Shown: positions 1-7,229 of the stretch, piece by piece
Numbering within the stretch: the first letter of the stretch is position 1
Layout: each line of letters starts with the position of its first letter
NCBI GenBank assembly: GCA_015056625.1
Contig: SVFY01000013.1
Span: 1-64,000, forward strand
Length of the DNA: 64,000 nucleotides
Source: Butyrivibrio sp.
GTDB lineage: Bacteria > Bacillota > Clostridia > Lachnospirales > Lachnospiraceae
Direction: 5' to 3'
Program-made: the position numbers and the translations under genes
The notes under the pieces: model-generated
Told to the model about the DNA's origin: nothing
Database searches by the model: none
The model's input: only the letters and a program-made list of their open reading frames with translations

Positions 1-73
1 GTTTCTTTAGTTTTATTAGTTTTTTAAAGTTTGACATATAAAGCGGATCAATCATAGGCGGATCGTTTGACGT

Positions 74-616
74 TTACATTCCATCTTTATATTCAATAAA
101 TGGATGAGTTATTAGCCTTGTCGATGTTTGGTAAAAGATATCACCTGCGTCAAACGGGTCATATGAAAGAATGGTTATCGACACGAAATCAGGTAGATTT
201 TCATACTTAGTGCCAGATTCAAGAAGCCTGTTGTCTATAAGAGCACTGTAGAATCGTAGTCTCTTAGGGAGAGAAGATTTATCAGCAACTCTATTCTCCA
301 TTTCAACGTCATAGATCGTCGCGCTTACCTCTCCTTTTTCGTCCTCACGCATGTAAGCATCAAGTCTGATTCCATGATATTTTGTGTCAATTGCCTGAAA
401 CTGTTTTTGTGAAGTCACATGAATATCTTTGATCTTTCTATTAAGTGCAACGCTTAGGATTGCACCAATGACTATTTTTGCATCTTCCTCATTTTCAATA
501 GAGCTGTCGAAAAGAAATCCATCAATGAGGTTCATGGATTCCACAGCTTTCCTGGCATCAGCAAAAGTGATGCCGGTTTCCGGCATTTGCTTTGCAGGCA
601 CTAACTTTTTGTTCAT
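74..616 (-). CDS. Rpn / PD-(D/E)XK nuclease-family transposase-like protein, probably C-terminally truncated
   Basis: 180 residues resembling the Rpn (recombination-promoting nuclease) / PD-(D/E)XK transposase family common in Lachnospiraceae. A plausible catalytic core is visible: Asp86 in 'RLDAYM', then Glu105 and Glu107 in 'YDVEMEN', followed by the family's 'LPKRLRFYSALID' segment at 117-129 and a 'SYDPFDAGDIFY' strand at 151-162. Family members are usually about 270-300 residues; this one stops soon after 'FIEYKDGM', so the C-terminal half is missing. Reading on in other frames gives only a few more residues before further stops. The start is ATG at 616 with an AAGGA-like site upstream. 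No terminal inverted repeats were seen, so it is probably a decaying accessory gene rather than an active element. The family is fairly secure; the function in the cell is unknown. Confidence 0.65.
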   Translation of the reverse strand: MNKKLVPAKQMPETGITFADARKAVESMNLIDGFLFDSSIENEEDAKIVIGAILSVALNRKIKDIHVTSQKQFQAIDTKYHGIRLDAYMREDEKGEVSATIYDVEMENRVADKSSLPKRLRFYSALIDNRLLESGTKYENLPDFVSITILSYDPFDAGDIFYQTSTRLITHPFIEYKDGM

Positions 617-741
617 ATAAGTTTTTCCTTCTCTAAAATGAAATTTTCAGCGAAATACTGAAGCCTCTGTGAATACAGAATGCTTTTGCTCAGAATGAGC
701 ATGAAATGTATTAATTACCTTTGATCCCCTGAACTAAGTTT

Positions 742-1542
742 TTAGCCCAATTCCAGGGAATTTGAAATGTAATACTTATAACCGTGTTTCTTACAATATT
801 TTTTTACTCTGATAGAAATAAAGGGATTACTGGTGTACTCCAGGAGATATATGTCTGCTCCCATTTTTGAATACTTTTCAAGATGCTCCAGGAAGTACTC
901 TCTATCCTCTTTAAAGCTTCCATGAAAAGAGCCTGTCTCCCAGTCAATCCTTGTAAATACAGACTCCTGGTTTATACCTGTGATAACATCCCTAAAGTCA
1001 CCGCCATTTTCCGTATAGCCTTCTATGAATGCATCTCCACCGTTCATTATAACTTCTTTTCCAGTAGCCACCAGGCCATTCATGATTGTAGCGATGCCAT
1101 CAAGCATCTCATCATTTGGATACATGTAGTAAACATCACAGTTATCTACAAAAAAACCATCTATGTTTTTTGCAAGAAGTGAAGGCGTAAGCTCATCCAA
1201 GATAAAGGACTGCCATCTTTCTGAGGTTGCATCCACCCATTTTTCATCTTCCCAGTTTTCGTACACATCTAAGGTCAGATCCTGATATTCTGCATAGTAG
1301 TCACGGAAATTCTCCAGGGAACCTATGTTTATATAGCTATAGACCTTATGACCATCGTTTCTAAACTCTTCAATTTCAGTAACCTCAAAGTACTGCGCAT
1401 CAATCACTACAGTTTCATATTTTGACAGTCTCTCAAGGTCTCCCTCATAGCTTAAAAACACACCATAATCCTGATGGTTATATGAGCATGCGCACAGGGT
1501 CACCACCAACAAGCATATTAATATCGCTATTTGTCCTCTCAT
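742..1542 (-). CDS. GH114-like (endo-alpha-1,4-polygalactosaminidase family) lipoprotein
   Basis: About 266 residues. The chosen start (ATG at 1542) puts a lipoprotein signal at the N-terminus: Met-Arg, a hydrophobic stretch, then the lipobox 'LCAC' with the lipidated Cys near residue 20. An upstream ATG at 1596 is in frame and has GGAGG 14 bases ahead, but it would bury the signal peptide and overlap the preceding small gene. The mature part matches the GH114/TM1410-like TIM-barrel family: 'YGVFLSYEG', 'VVIDAQYF', 'VYSYINIGSLENFR', 'GFFVDNCDVYY', 'VIMNGGDAF' and 'YLLEYTSN' sit on the expected strands. Characterised relatives hydrolyse galactosamine-rich polysaccharide; the substrate here is unknown. 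It starts 7 bases after the small antitoxin-like gene, so the two are probably co-transcribed, an odd pairing. Confidence 0.7.
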   Translation of the reverse strand: MRGQIAILICLLVVTLCACSYNHQDYGVFLSYEGDLERLSKYETVVIDAQYFEVTEIEEFRNDGHKVYSYINIGSLENFRDYYAEYQDLTLDVYENWEDEKWVDATSERWQSFILDELTPSLLAKNIDGFFVDNCDVYYMYPNDEMLDGIATIMNGLVATGKEVIMNGGDAFIEGYTENGGDFRDVITGINQESVFTRIDWETGSFHGSFKEDREYFLEHLEKYSKMGADIYLLEYTSNPFISIRVKKYCKKHGYKYYISNSLELG

Positions 1543-1549
1543 TGTTGTC

Positions 1550-1714
1550 TTACCAAACTTCACGTCCAACAGGCTCTCCCCAATCAAATTCTCCATCTAA
1601 GAATAACTTTCCTCCATACTCTGCAGCACGCTCTTCAAGTGTTCTATGCTCAAATTGAGCCTCTCTATTGATTTCCTGTTCCTTCATCCTAATCTTGTCA
1701 CCATTCTGCATCAT
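1550..1714 (-). CDS. 54-residue antitoxin-like protein (MazE/AbrB-type C-terminal tail only)
   Basis: A small gene with a strong site (AGGAGA, 7 bases before the ATG at 1714) encoding 54 residues. The second half, 'LEERAAEYGGKL' followed by 'GEFDWGEPVGREVW' at the extreme C-terminus, is the toxin-binding tail typical of MazE/ChpBI-type and related antitoxins, which end in D-W/F-G-x-P-V-G-R-E-x-W. The N-terminal part is short, charged and helical-looking; no AbrB-type DNA-binding fold is present. No MazF-like toxin adjoins it: the upstream pair is RelE-like toxin plus HTH antitoxin, and the downstream gene is the GH114 lipoprotein. It may be an orphan or decoy antitoxin, or a short antitoxin whose toxin was lost. 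Existence as a gene is well supported by the site and motif; the role is inference. Confidence 0.65.
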   Translation of the reverse strand: MMQNGDKIRMKEQEINREAQFEHRTLEERAAEYGGKLFLDGEFDWGEPVGREVW

Positions 1715-1746
1715 ACTTATGTCTCCTATTTGCTAAAAAGCATCAA

Positions 1747-2082
1747 TCATTTAGTAATTACGTTCGTTACAAAAGGAAATTTTACTACCAGTTCTTTATC
1801 CAACTCAATCATTCTTAATAATCTGCTTGATGCGCCTGAGGGATGGTTTGTACCTGCCTCCCACGCTTCTACTGCTTTCTCTGACACCCCTAGATAGCCT
1901 GCAAACACCTTTTGAGACATGCCTGTTGTATTCCTAATCCTTTTAACATCTGCTGCACCATATACTTTTACAGGCTCTATGACAACTTTATGCCTTTTCA
2001 GTATAGGAGTTGCGCTTTTCGAATCTTTGATTGCTTCATCAAGACCAGTCACTATGCTCTCAAAAACGCTATTCTTACTCAT
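1747..2082 (-). CDS. HTH-domain antitoxin (HigA/NadS-like)
   Basis: 111 residues with a C-terminal Cro/CI-type helix-turn-helix: 'VKRIRNTTGMSQKVFAGYLG' then 'VSEKAVEAWEAGTNHPSGAS', about residues 43-84. The N-terminal 40 residues have the 'SIVTGLDEAIKDSK' shape common in antitoxins encoded after HigB/RelE-type toxins. Its ATG at 2082 overlaps the toxin stop by 8 bases and has AGGAGG 8 bases upstream inside the toxin gene, so translation is probably coupled. In toxin-first modules of this kind the second protein neutralises the toxin and represses the shared promoter. The palindrome inside the promoter at 2442-2462 is the likely operator. Functional assignment rests on gene order and fold. Confidence 0.82.
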   Translation of the reverse strand: MSKNSVFESIVTGLDEAIKDSKSATPILKRHKVVIEPVKVYGAADVKRIRNTTGMSQKVFAGYLGVSEKAVEAWEAGTNHPSGASSRLLRMIELDKELVVKFPFVTNVITK

Positions 2083-2425
2083 TCGTTTTTCCTCCTAAGT
2101 TCTTTTCAAGCGTATCTATCATTTTTTTGATTTCTACTCTTTCCTGAAATGAAAGGTTGTCTTTCTCTTTTTTCTCATAAACAGTAATCAAATATATCGT
2201 CTCAGCGAAAACAAAATCTACATAGCATACTCTTGCTCCGCCACTTTTACCACGGTTTTCAATCGCAACTCTTGCCTTCCGCAGTGCGCCTGTTCCTTTG
2301 ATAACAGGGTACTTTTTAGGATTTGACATGATATCATTTTCAAGCATTCTTAAATCTTCATCATCAAATCCAATCTCATCCCACCTACGAGAAAACTCAT
2401 TGGTTTGTATAAACGTTCTAGTCAT
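2075..2425 (-). CDS. RelE/HigB-superfamily toxin
   Basis: 116 residues resembling the RelE-like toxins that pair with HTH antitoxins (the PF06296-type group). Typical segments are 'FSRRWDEIGFDDEDLRMLENDI' near the N-terminus, 'YPVIKGTGALRKARVAIENRGKSGGARVCYVDF' in the core, and 'IYLITVYEKKEKDNLS' followed by an amphipathic C-terminal helix. Members usually cleave mRNA on the ribosome; that activity is inferred from the family, not seen here. The gene is first in the operon, has AGAGG before the ATG and sits about a dozen bases below a TTGACA/TATAAT promoter. No truncation is evident. Confidence 0.83.
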   Translation of the reverse strand: MTRTFIQTNEFSRRWDEIGFDDEDLRMLENDIMSNPKKYPVIKGTGALRKARVAIENRGKSGGARVCYVDFVFAETIYLITVYEKKEKDNLSFQERVEIKKMIDTLEKNLGGKTNE

Positions 2426-2436
2426 TTCTACCTCTA

Positions 2437-2465
2437 ATTATACACCCTATTCAATAGGGTGTCAA
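2437..2465 (-). promoter_or_regulatory. Consensus sigma-A promoter with nested operator of the RelE/HTH module
   Basis: Read on the minus strand: TTGACA (2465-2460), a 17-base spacer, then TATAAT (2442-2437). Both hexamers are exact consensus. An 8-bp perfect inverted repeat, ACACCCTA / TAGGGTGT (2442-2449 and 2455-2462, 5-base centre), fills the spacer and touches both hexamers, so a bound repressor would occlude polymerase directly. The promoter also overlaps the last codons and stop of the 79-residue membrane protein gene upstream. Confidence 0.88.
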
Positions 2466-2701
2466 AGATTAAACGAATCATAGGTGTACACCATATCCTG
2501 CTCGATCACGAAGTCCTCATCGCAGACACTATACGAGCTGCTGCCTCTATCAAGGAGCTGGGTGGTGCACATGGCAGCTGTTGCCTCGCCCTCGATCAGG
2601 GCTTCATCTGTCTCCTTGTCACCGGCAAGAAAGCTTCCAAAGCCGAAGATCACTATAAGAGCTGCAAATATTATCACGAATGTATATACAAAGATCATCA
2701 T
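2462..2701 (-). CDS. Small membrane protein of the kinase/phosphatase operon, unknown function
   Basis: 79 residues, not matched to a named family. Residues 3-25 form one hydrophobic membrane segment ('FVYTFVIIFAALIVIFGFGSF'-like). The remainder is acidic and outward or cytosolic, with two cysteines ('AAMCTTQLL' and 'YSVCDEDF') that could form a disulfide if exported. Its start overlaps the Ser/Thr kinase stop by 4 bases, implying translational coupling in the order phosphatase-kinase-membrane protein. It may anchor, sense for, or be a substrate of the kinase; this is inference from position only. The stop codon lies inside the promoter of the toxin-antitoxin module, suggesting the module was inserted right against this gene. 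Confidence 0.6.
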   Translation of the reverse strand: MMIFVYTFVIIFAALIVIFGFGSFLAGDKETDEALIEGEATAAMCTTQLLDRGSSSYSVCDEDFVIEQDMVYTYDSFNL

Positions 2702-3699
2702 CTGTCCATTTCTCCTTCAGGCGCCAGTATTTCGTCCACGTCGACGCCGTAGTTTTCCTTTAATATCTCTTTTATCCGTAGTCCTGCGTTTCCCATTCTC
2801 TCTTTAACAGCAGGGACTCGCAGCAGGGCATCCGAGGCAGCATAGCTCATGGCTGCGTCCATGTGTGCTGCGGCAAAAGAAATAACAGCTGAGCCAGCAA
2901 GGGATGCTACAAATAACTGGGCCACCTTAAACACTCTCTTCTGAATGCGCCTTTTCGGATAATTTTTAAGCTCCTTAGCAATCTCCTGGCAGCTTTCATA
3001 TCTGTCCTCTCTGTCAGGCCTTATGCACTTATCTATGACTTCCATAAGTTCAGGGCTGCACTTGCCCCCAAGGAGCAGCAAAAGAGTCTTACCAAAGCAG
3101 TAAATATCTGTTCTTGGATCAGTCTGCCCAAGATTTCCGTACTGCTCAGGAGCTGCAAAACCTTCCGTTCCAAGGTTCAAAGTGTCAGTTATTCCGCCTG
3201 GCTCCATGAATCTTGCTGCCCCAAAGTCGATCAGAGAAAGATGCCCGTCAGGCCTTAGCATGATGTTGGCTGGCTTAAGGTCCCTGTATATAACCGGCCA
3301 CTTAAGACTATGGAGATATCCAAGCATATCAAGAAGCTCAAAGCCAAAGTCCACCACCTCTTTTTCTTCAAATCGTCCCTTACTTTTAAGGACCTTGGAA
3401 AGACTGTTTCCTGGGACATATTCAAGCACAAATGCATCATCATACTCAGCCACAACTCTCGGGATCGATGGGTGTTTTACAAAGCGCAGAACTTTTGTTT
3501 CTTCCATGACGATCTGCTCGGTATCTTTCCCGTCAAAGACATGCTCCTTAATGATCTTAATGGTAACAGGCTTATCAGTCCTTTGGTCAACTGCCATGTA
3601 AACCACACTGCTGCCGCCTTCCCCAAGTTTTCTAAGTATCCTGAATCTGTTTCTGTAAAGACTCTCATTATCCAAATATTCCAAATCTATATCCTCCAT
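2698..3699 (-). CDS. Membrane-anchored Hanks-type serine/threonine protein kinase
   Basis: 333 residues. Kinase domain about 20-245: glycine loop 'LGEGGSSVVY' (25-34), ATP lysine Lys48 in 'VTIKII', catalytic loop 'YRDLKPAN' (138-145, Tyr replacing the common His), 'DFG' at 158-160, activation segment 'LGTEGFAAPEQYG' (176-188) and 'TDIYCFGKTL'. A single hydrophobic segment follows at about 258-278, with a 50-residue tail. There are no PASTA repeats, unlike PrkC/IreK cell-wall kinases. The first codons contain GGAGG, 8 bases before an in-frame TTG (3684), so translation may begin there rather than at the ATG at 3699, which has a poor site. It lies between a PP2C phosphatase and a small membrane protein: a reversible phosphorylation switch. 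The substrate is unknown. Confidence 0.88.
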   Translation of the reverse strand: MEDIDLEYLDNESLYRNRFRILRKLGEGGSSVVYMAVDQRTDKPVTIKIIKEHVFDGKDTEQIVMEETKVLRFVKHPSIPRVVAEYDDAFVLEYVPGNSLSKVLKSKGRFEEKEVVDFGFELLDMLGYLHSLKWPVIYRDLKPANIMLRPDGHLSLIDFGAARFMEPGGITDTLNLGTEGFAAPEQYGNLGQTDPRTDIYCFGKTLLLLLGGKCSPELMEVIDKCIRPDREDRYESCQEIAKELKNYPKRRIQKRVFKVAQLFVASLAGSAVISFAAAHMDAAMSYAASDALLRVPAVKERMGNAGLRIKEILKENYGVDVDEILAPEGEMDR

Positions 3700-3737
3700 C
3701 TATCCACACAAGATGCTCTTTTTCCATAGAACAAACA

Positions 3738-4520
3738 TCAATACTCAAGGCACATTGCAGCCACAGAGATGTTGTCCTCTTCTTTTCTATCCATGGCAAG
3801 TGAAACAAGCTTCCTGCATCCAGATAGCATATCATCAGCTGTAACGCACATCTGAGGGCAGAGCTTTGAGTGCATCTCATCGCTGCTAACAGTCCGCCAG
3901 AATCCATCACTTACAACAAGTACTGTGGTACTTGAATCAATCTCGCCCCGCCTTATCGCCGGCTTTATCTCAAGAGTTGTGCCAACGCTTTGAAGCAAAA
4001 CGCTTCTCTCAGGATCTTTCAGGGCTTCCTCTTCACTAATAAGCCCCTTATCCAGCTTATCCTGAACGACACTCTGATCCCTGGTTACCGCCTTAGCACT
4101 TTTTCTGTCCACAAGGTAGATCCTGGAATCCCCTATATTCAAAGTCATGTACCTTCTTCCGATCTGCAAAAAAACTGTCATCGTGGTCCCAAGCTTTATC
4201 CCTCTGTGCTTTCCGTATCTTCGTATATCGCTGCTGCTCTTTACAATGAGCCTTAAAAGAGAAGTCTCAATTGTGTCCCACAGCTTGTCCTCAGATAGGT
4301 TCTGCATAAGAGACAGCTCTTCATGAAACCATCCCTCAAGCGCCCTTATCATCTTGCAGCTGGCAACCTCTCCCTTGGAAAGGCCTCCCATTCCATCACA
4401 GACTGCGGCAAAAGAAATCCTTCCATACCTTTTGGTATTTGCCACTTTTACAAGACAGGAGTCCTGATTGACCTTGCGGACTTTCCCCGCATCAGTAAAT
4501 ACACATGCTTTTACTTCCAT
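3738..4520 (-). CDS. PP2C-family serine/threonine protein phosphatase
   Basis: 260 residues from the preferred ATG at 4520 (AGAGG 10 bases upstream); an in-frame ATG at 4550 would add 10 residues that themselves encode the ribosome site. PP2C metal-binding motifs are in order: 'VRKVNQD' (Asp20), 'CDGMGG' (41-46), 'LNIGDSRIYLVD', 'TRDQSVVQ', 'LVVSDGFW' and 'EEDNISVA' (Asp249). The fold dephosphorylates Ser/Thr using two metal ions. It is followed after about 40 bases by the Hanks-type kinase, the usual writer/eraser pair (compare PrpC/PrkC). No membrane segment is present, so it is cytosolic. Confidence 0.9.
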   Translation of the reverse strand: MEVKACVFTDAGKVRKVNQDSCLVKVANTKRYGRISFAAVCDGMGGLSKGEVASCKMIRALEGWFHEELSLMQNLSEDKLWDTIETSLLRLIVKSSSDIRRYGKHRGIKLGTTMTVFLQIGRRYMTLNIGDSRIYLVDRKSAKAVTRDQSVVQDKLDKGLISEEEALKDPERSVLLQSVGTTLEIKPAIRRGEIDSSTTVLVVSDGFWRTVSSDEMHSKLCPQMCVTADDMLSGCRKLVSLAMDRKEEDNISVAAMCLEY

Positions 4521-4613
4521 TTTGAATAAACCTCTTTTTTCAAAAAACAATTGTGAAATAGTGTCCGAAGTGGACGGTTTGCACCAGCTAAGAACCTCGC
4601 TAAGTGCTCTGAT

Positions 4614-4650
4614 AAAAAAATGACTGTGTCACAGATACGTGACACAGTCA
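4614..4650 (-). terminator. Rho-independent terminator after the S41 peptidase gene
   Basis: A perfect 12-bp stem (4621-4632 with 4639-4650, TGACTGTGTCAC and its complement, 6-base loop) is followed on the minus strand by seven T residues (4620-4614). It ends the ftsE-ftsX-M23-S41 transcript. Confidence 0.88.
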
Positions 4651-4671
4651 TGAATAATACAATGGAATTAT

Positions 4672-5994
4672 TTATTTGTCAAGAAGGTCGTTCATTACCT
4701 CGATAGCCTTTTCCAGCTGATTGTCTGTCTTGTCCTTGGCATAGGCATCTGCATCGTATTCAACCTCTATATCAGGCTCAATTCCAATGCCGTGGATGTT
4801 GTTGCCGTTTGGAGTGTAGTAGTTGCTTACTGTGAGCTTAACTGCAGTTCCATCATTAAGATCAAAGACTCTCTGAACAATTCCCTTTCCAAAGGTTGTC
4901 ATTCCAACCAGCTTGCCCAGCTTGTAATCTTTGATAGCTCCTGACAGGATCTCAGAAGCACTTGCAGAATACTGATTTACCAAAACAACTACAGGAATGT
5001 CTATTTCATGGGCTCCATCGCAGGTGTAATCTTCTCTTTCACCGTTCTTGTCAACAGTGTAAACGATTATACCCTTAGGAAGGATCTGCCTTGCAATGTC
5101 ACACACAGCCTGAAGGCTTCCACCTGGGTTACTTCTAAGATCAATGATAAGGCCTTCAATGTTGTCAGCTCTAAGCTCTGCCATTCCCTCTGTAAACTGA
5201 TCAGGTGTTATATCATCAAACTCAGTGATCTGAAGATATCCGATATTCTCATTCTCCCCAAGGAGTTTGGTGTTGACGGTAGGAACCTCTACTGCAGACC
5301 TCTCTACATCGACCTCTATTTCTTCCATTTTTGAACCGCGAAGGAGGGTTAAATGTACTGTGGTCCCCTCTGGTCCCTTTATAAGGGATACAACCTCGTC
5401 AAGCTTAAGCCCCTGAGTTGACTCCTTATCCACCTCGTAGATAATATCGTCAGTCATGAGTTCCGCTCTCTCAGCAGGAGTTCCAGGCATTACTCCGGAA
5501 ATCCTTGGAAGATTCATGTCCTCGTCAAGACTTACATAAGCTCCGATACCGTAGTAAATACCTGCAGTATCTGTCATGAGGTCGTTTAATTCTTCCTCTG
5601 TGTAGTAAACTGAATAAGGATCTTCAAGGGAATCCATAAGGCCCTTGTACATTCCTATGGCCTCTTTTTCCTTGTCCACATCAGTCTTGTAGTAATAGGT
5701 ATCTATTACATCTTCAAGAGCCTCAATCTTGCCCAGTGTTTCGTCATTTATCAGCTCGCCACTTTCTGTAGTGCTGCCATAACCAAACAACGCTCCAAAC
5801 CCGTGGGTAAATCCCCAGAACACGTAGATACCAGCCAGGATGAAAAGAGATACCATACATCCCACCAGTATTCCACTTGCAAAGCGCTTCCTGAGCCTGC
5901 TCTTTTGCGCCTTTGCCTCCTGCTCATCAGGGAAAAACTGCTGTGGTTCCTGTGAAGGGACCATATCCATATTGTTACCTAAATTACTGTCCAT
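4672..5994 (-). CDS. S41-family C-terminal processing peptidase (CtpA/Prc-like)
   Basis: 440 residues. A cytosolic N-tail is followed by one membrane segment at about 41-62, so the protease is anchored with its catalytic part outside. A PDZ domain spans about 145-225 ('GIGAYVSLDED' to 'VHLTLLRG') and the S41 core about 245-400. The Ser/Lys dyad is Ser345 in 'NQYSASASEIL' and Lys370 in 'TTFGKGIVQ', 25 residues apart as in tail-specific proteases; the 'LIIDLRSNPGG' strand precedes it. The start has AGGAG 6 bases upstream. Being downstream of ftsEX and the M23 peptidase suggests it trims or degrades the wall-hydrolase machinery, as CtpA/Prc do for hydrolases in other bacteria. That link is inference. 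Confidence 0.93.
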   Translation of the reverse strand: MDSNLGNNMDMVPSQEPQQFFPDEQEAKAQKSRLRKRFASGILVGCMVSLFILAGIYVFWGFTHGFGALFGYGSTTESGELINDETLGKIEALEDVIDTYYYKTDVDKEKEAIGMYKGLMDSLEDPYSVYYTEEELNDLMTDTAGIYYGIGAYVSLDEDMNLPRISGVMPGTPAERAELMTDDIIYEVDKESTQGLKLDEVVSLIKGPEGTTVHLTLLRGSKMEEIEVDVERSAVEVPTVNTKLLGENENIGYLQITEFDDITPDQFTEGMAELRADNIEGLIIDLRSNPGGSLQAVCDIARQILPKGIIVYTVDKNGEREDYTCDGAHEIDIPVVVLVNQYSASASEILSGAIKDYKLGKLVGMTTFGKGIVQRVFDLNDGTAVKLTVSNYYTPNGNNIHGIGIEPDIEVEYDADAYAKDKTDNQLEKAIEVMNDLLDK

Positions 5995-6014
5995 AACTTA
6001 CTCCTGCCCACCTC

Positions 6015-7229
6015 TTACTTGAGGTAATTCCATGGGCTTACATAATTACCGTTTAATCTGACTCCAAAGTGAAGATGTGGTCCTGTGGAACGTCCTGTGG
6101 AACCAACTGCACCTATCTTGGTGCCTGATGTAACGTCCTGCCCCTTTGATACATAGAGGGCAGAACAGTGCATGTAGATCGTATATAATCCGCCGCCATG
6201 GTTGATCATGATGTAGTTACCCATGGTGGAGTTATAGTCTGCTGCAACCACCGTGCCATTATAAGCGCACAGGATTGAAGATCCTGAAGGTGCTGCCAGG
6301 TCAATACCATTGTGCATCTTCTCAACGCCGAGAGTAGGATGCACTCTCATTCCGTAGTTGTCAGATATCCTGGTGTAATTGGGGCATGGCCATGTGAACA
6401 TACCACCGTCGTAGGTATATCTGCTGTAGAGCGCCGCTTTATCAGCTGCAACCTCTTTTTCCAGGGCTGCAATTGCTGCATTCTCAGCCTTGATCTCGTC
6501 CTCGTAAGCCTTGATAGCTGCTTCCTTGCTGGAAATATCTGACTTAACGGCAGACAGCTCACCGTTCTTGGTATCAATAAGAGCCTGAAGATTACCCTCT
6601 TCTTCCTCTTTGACAGCCTTGGCCTCATCCAAAGTGGCCTTTTCCTCTTCCAAAGCCTCTTTTGTAAGCCTTATGAGCTCTGTGGTCTCCATGTACTCGT
6701 TGAGCTTGAGTCTGTCATAGGAAGAGAGCATCTCGATATATTCCGCCTTGTTGAGCATGTCTGCAAAGCTTCCAGATTCAAGCAGCATCTCAAAATAAAG
6801 CGTATCACCCCGCTCATACATAAACTTGATACGCTTTTTCATAGCCTCATACTGAGCCTGCTGGATGGCCTCAGCCTCTTCAAGCTCAGCTGTAGTTGTT
6901 TTTATCTGCTGTTCTTTTTCTGAAATCTCATCTGCAAGGGCATCAATCCTGGACTGAATATCAGAAAGCTGTCCATCAAGCTGGGTAATATAATTGTTCA
7001 GATCAGCTTTACTGGCCTCGAGCTGCTTTTTTACCTTCTCAAGATCAGTTTTGGCATTTTTAAGGGAATCTCTTTCCTTTTTTGCCTCACTTATCTGATT
7101 CTCCTTGGCCTTGATGGACTCTTCAGTGACCGCAGCACTACTTGTTATCTTAAGGCTGCATGTAGAAACAAATGCCACGAGAATGCACATAAAGACGCAT
7201 ACTATTCTTTTTTTATAACTTTTATACAT
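6015..7229 (-). CDS. FtsEX-associated M23 (LytM) murein hydrolase or activator, EnvC/PcsB-like
   Basis: 404 residues. An N-terminal signal peptide (Lys/Arg then hydrophobic, to about residue 32) is followed by long coiled coils (about 35-270, rich in E/K/A/L heptads) and a C-terminal M23 domain (about 275-404). Zinc ligands of the active form are present: His306 and Asp310 in 'HNGIDLAAP', and His385/His387 in 'HLHFG', with 'YMHC' supplying the other catalytic His. It should therefore be an active endopeptidase, unlike degenerate EnvC. The gene overlaps ftsX by 8 bases. Coiled coil plus LytM downstream of ftsEX is the arrangement by which FtsEX ATP hydrolysis controls septal wall cleavage. Confidence 0.92.
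   Translation of the reverse strand: MYKSYKKRIVCVFMCILVAFVSTCSLKITSSAAVTEESIKAKENQISEAKKERDSLKNAKTDLEKVKKQLEASKADLNNYITQLDGQLSDIQSRIDALADEISEKEQQIKTTTAELEEAEAIQQAQYEAMKKRIKFMYERGDTLYFEMLLESGSFADMLNKAEYIEMLSSYDRLKLNEYMETTELIRLTKEALEEEKATLDEAKAVKEEEEGNLQALIDTKNGELSAVKSDISSKEAAIKAYEDEIKAENAAIAALEKEVAADKAALYSRYTYDGGMFTWPCPNYTRISDNYGMRVHPTLGVEKMHNGIDLAAPSGSSILCAYNGTVVAADYNSTMGNYIMINHGGGLYTIYMHCSALYVSKGQDVTSGTKIGAVGSTGRSTGPHLHFGVRLNGNYVSPWNYLK

Noticed and set aside
74..616. An active transposon
   Set aside because: The gene is truncated and no terminal inverted repeats or target duplications were visible within the sequence available.
687..701. Terminator of the GH114 gene (TGCTCA-GAA-TGAGCA)
   Set aside because: The stem is only 6 bp and is followed by A-rich, not T-rich, sequence on the minus strand.
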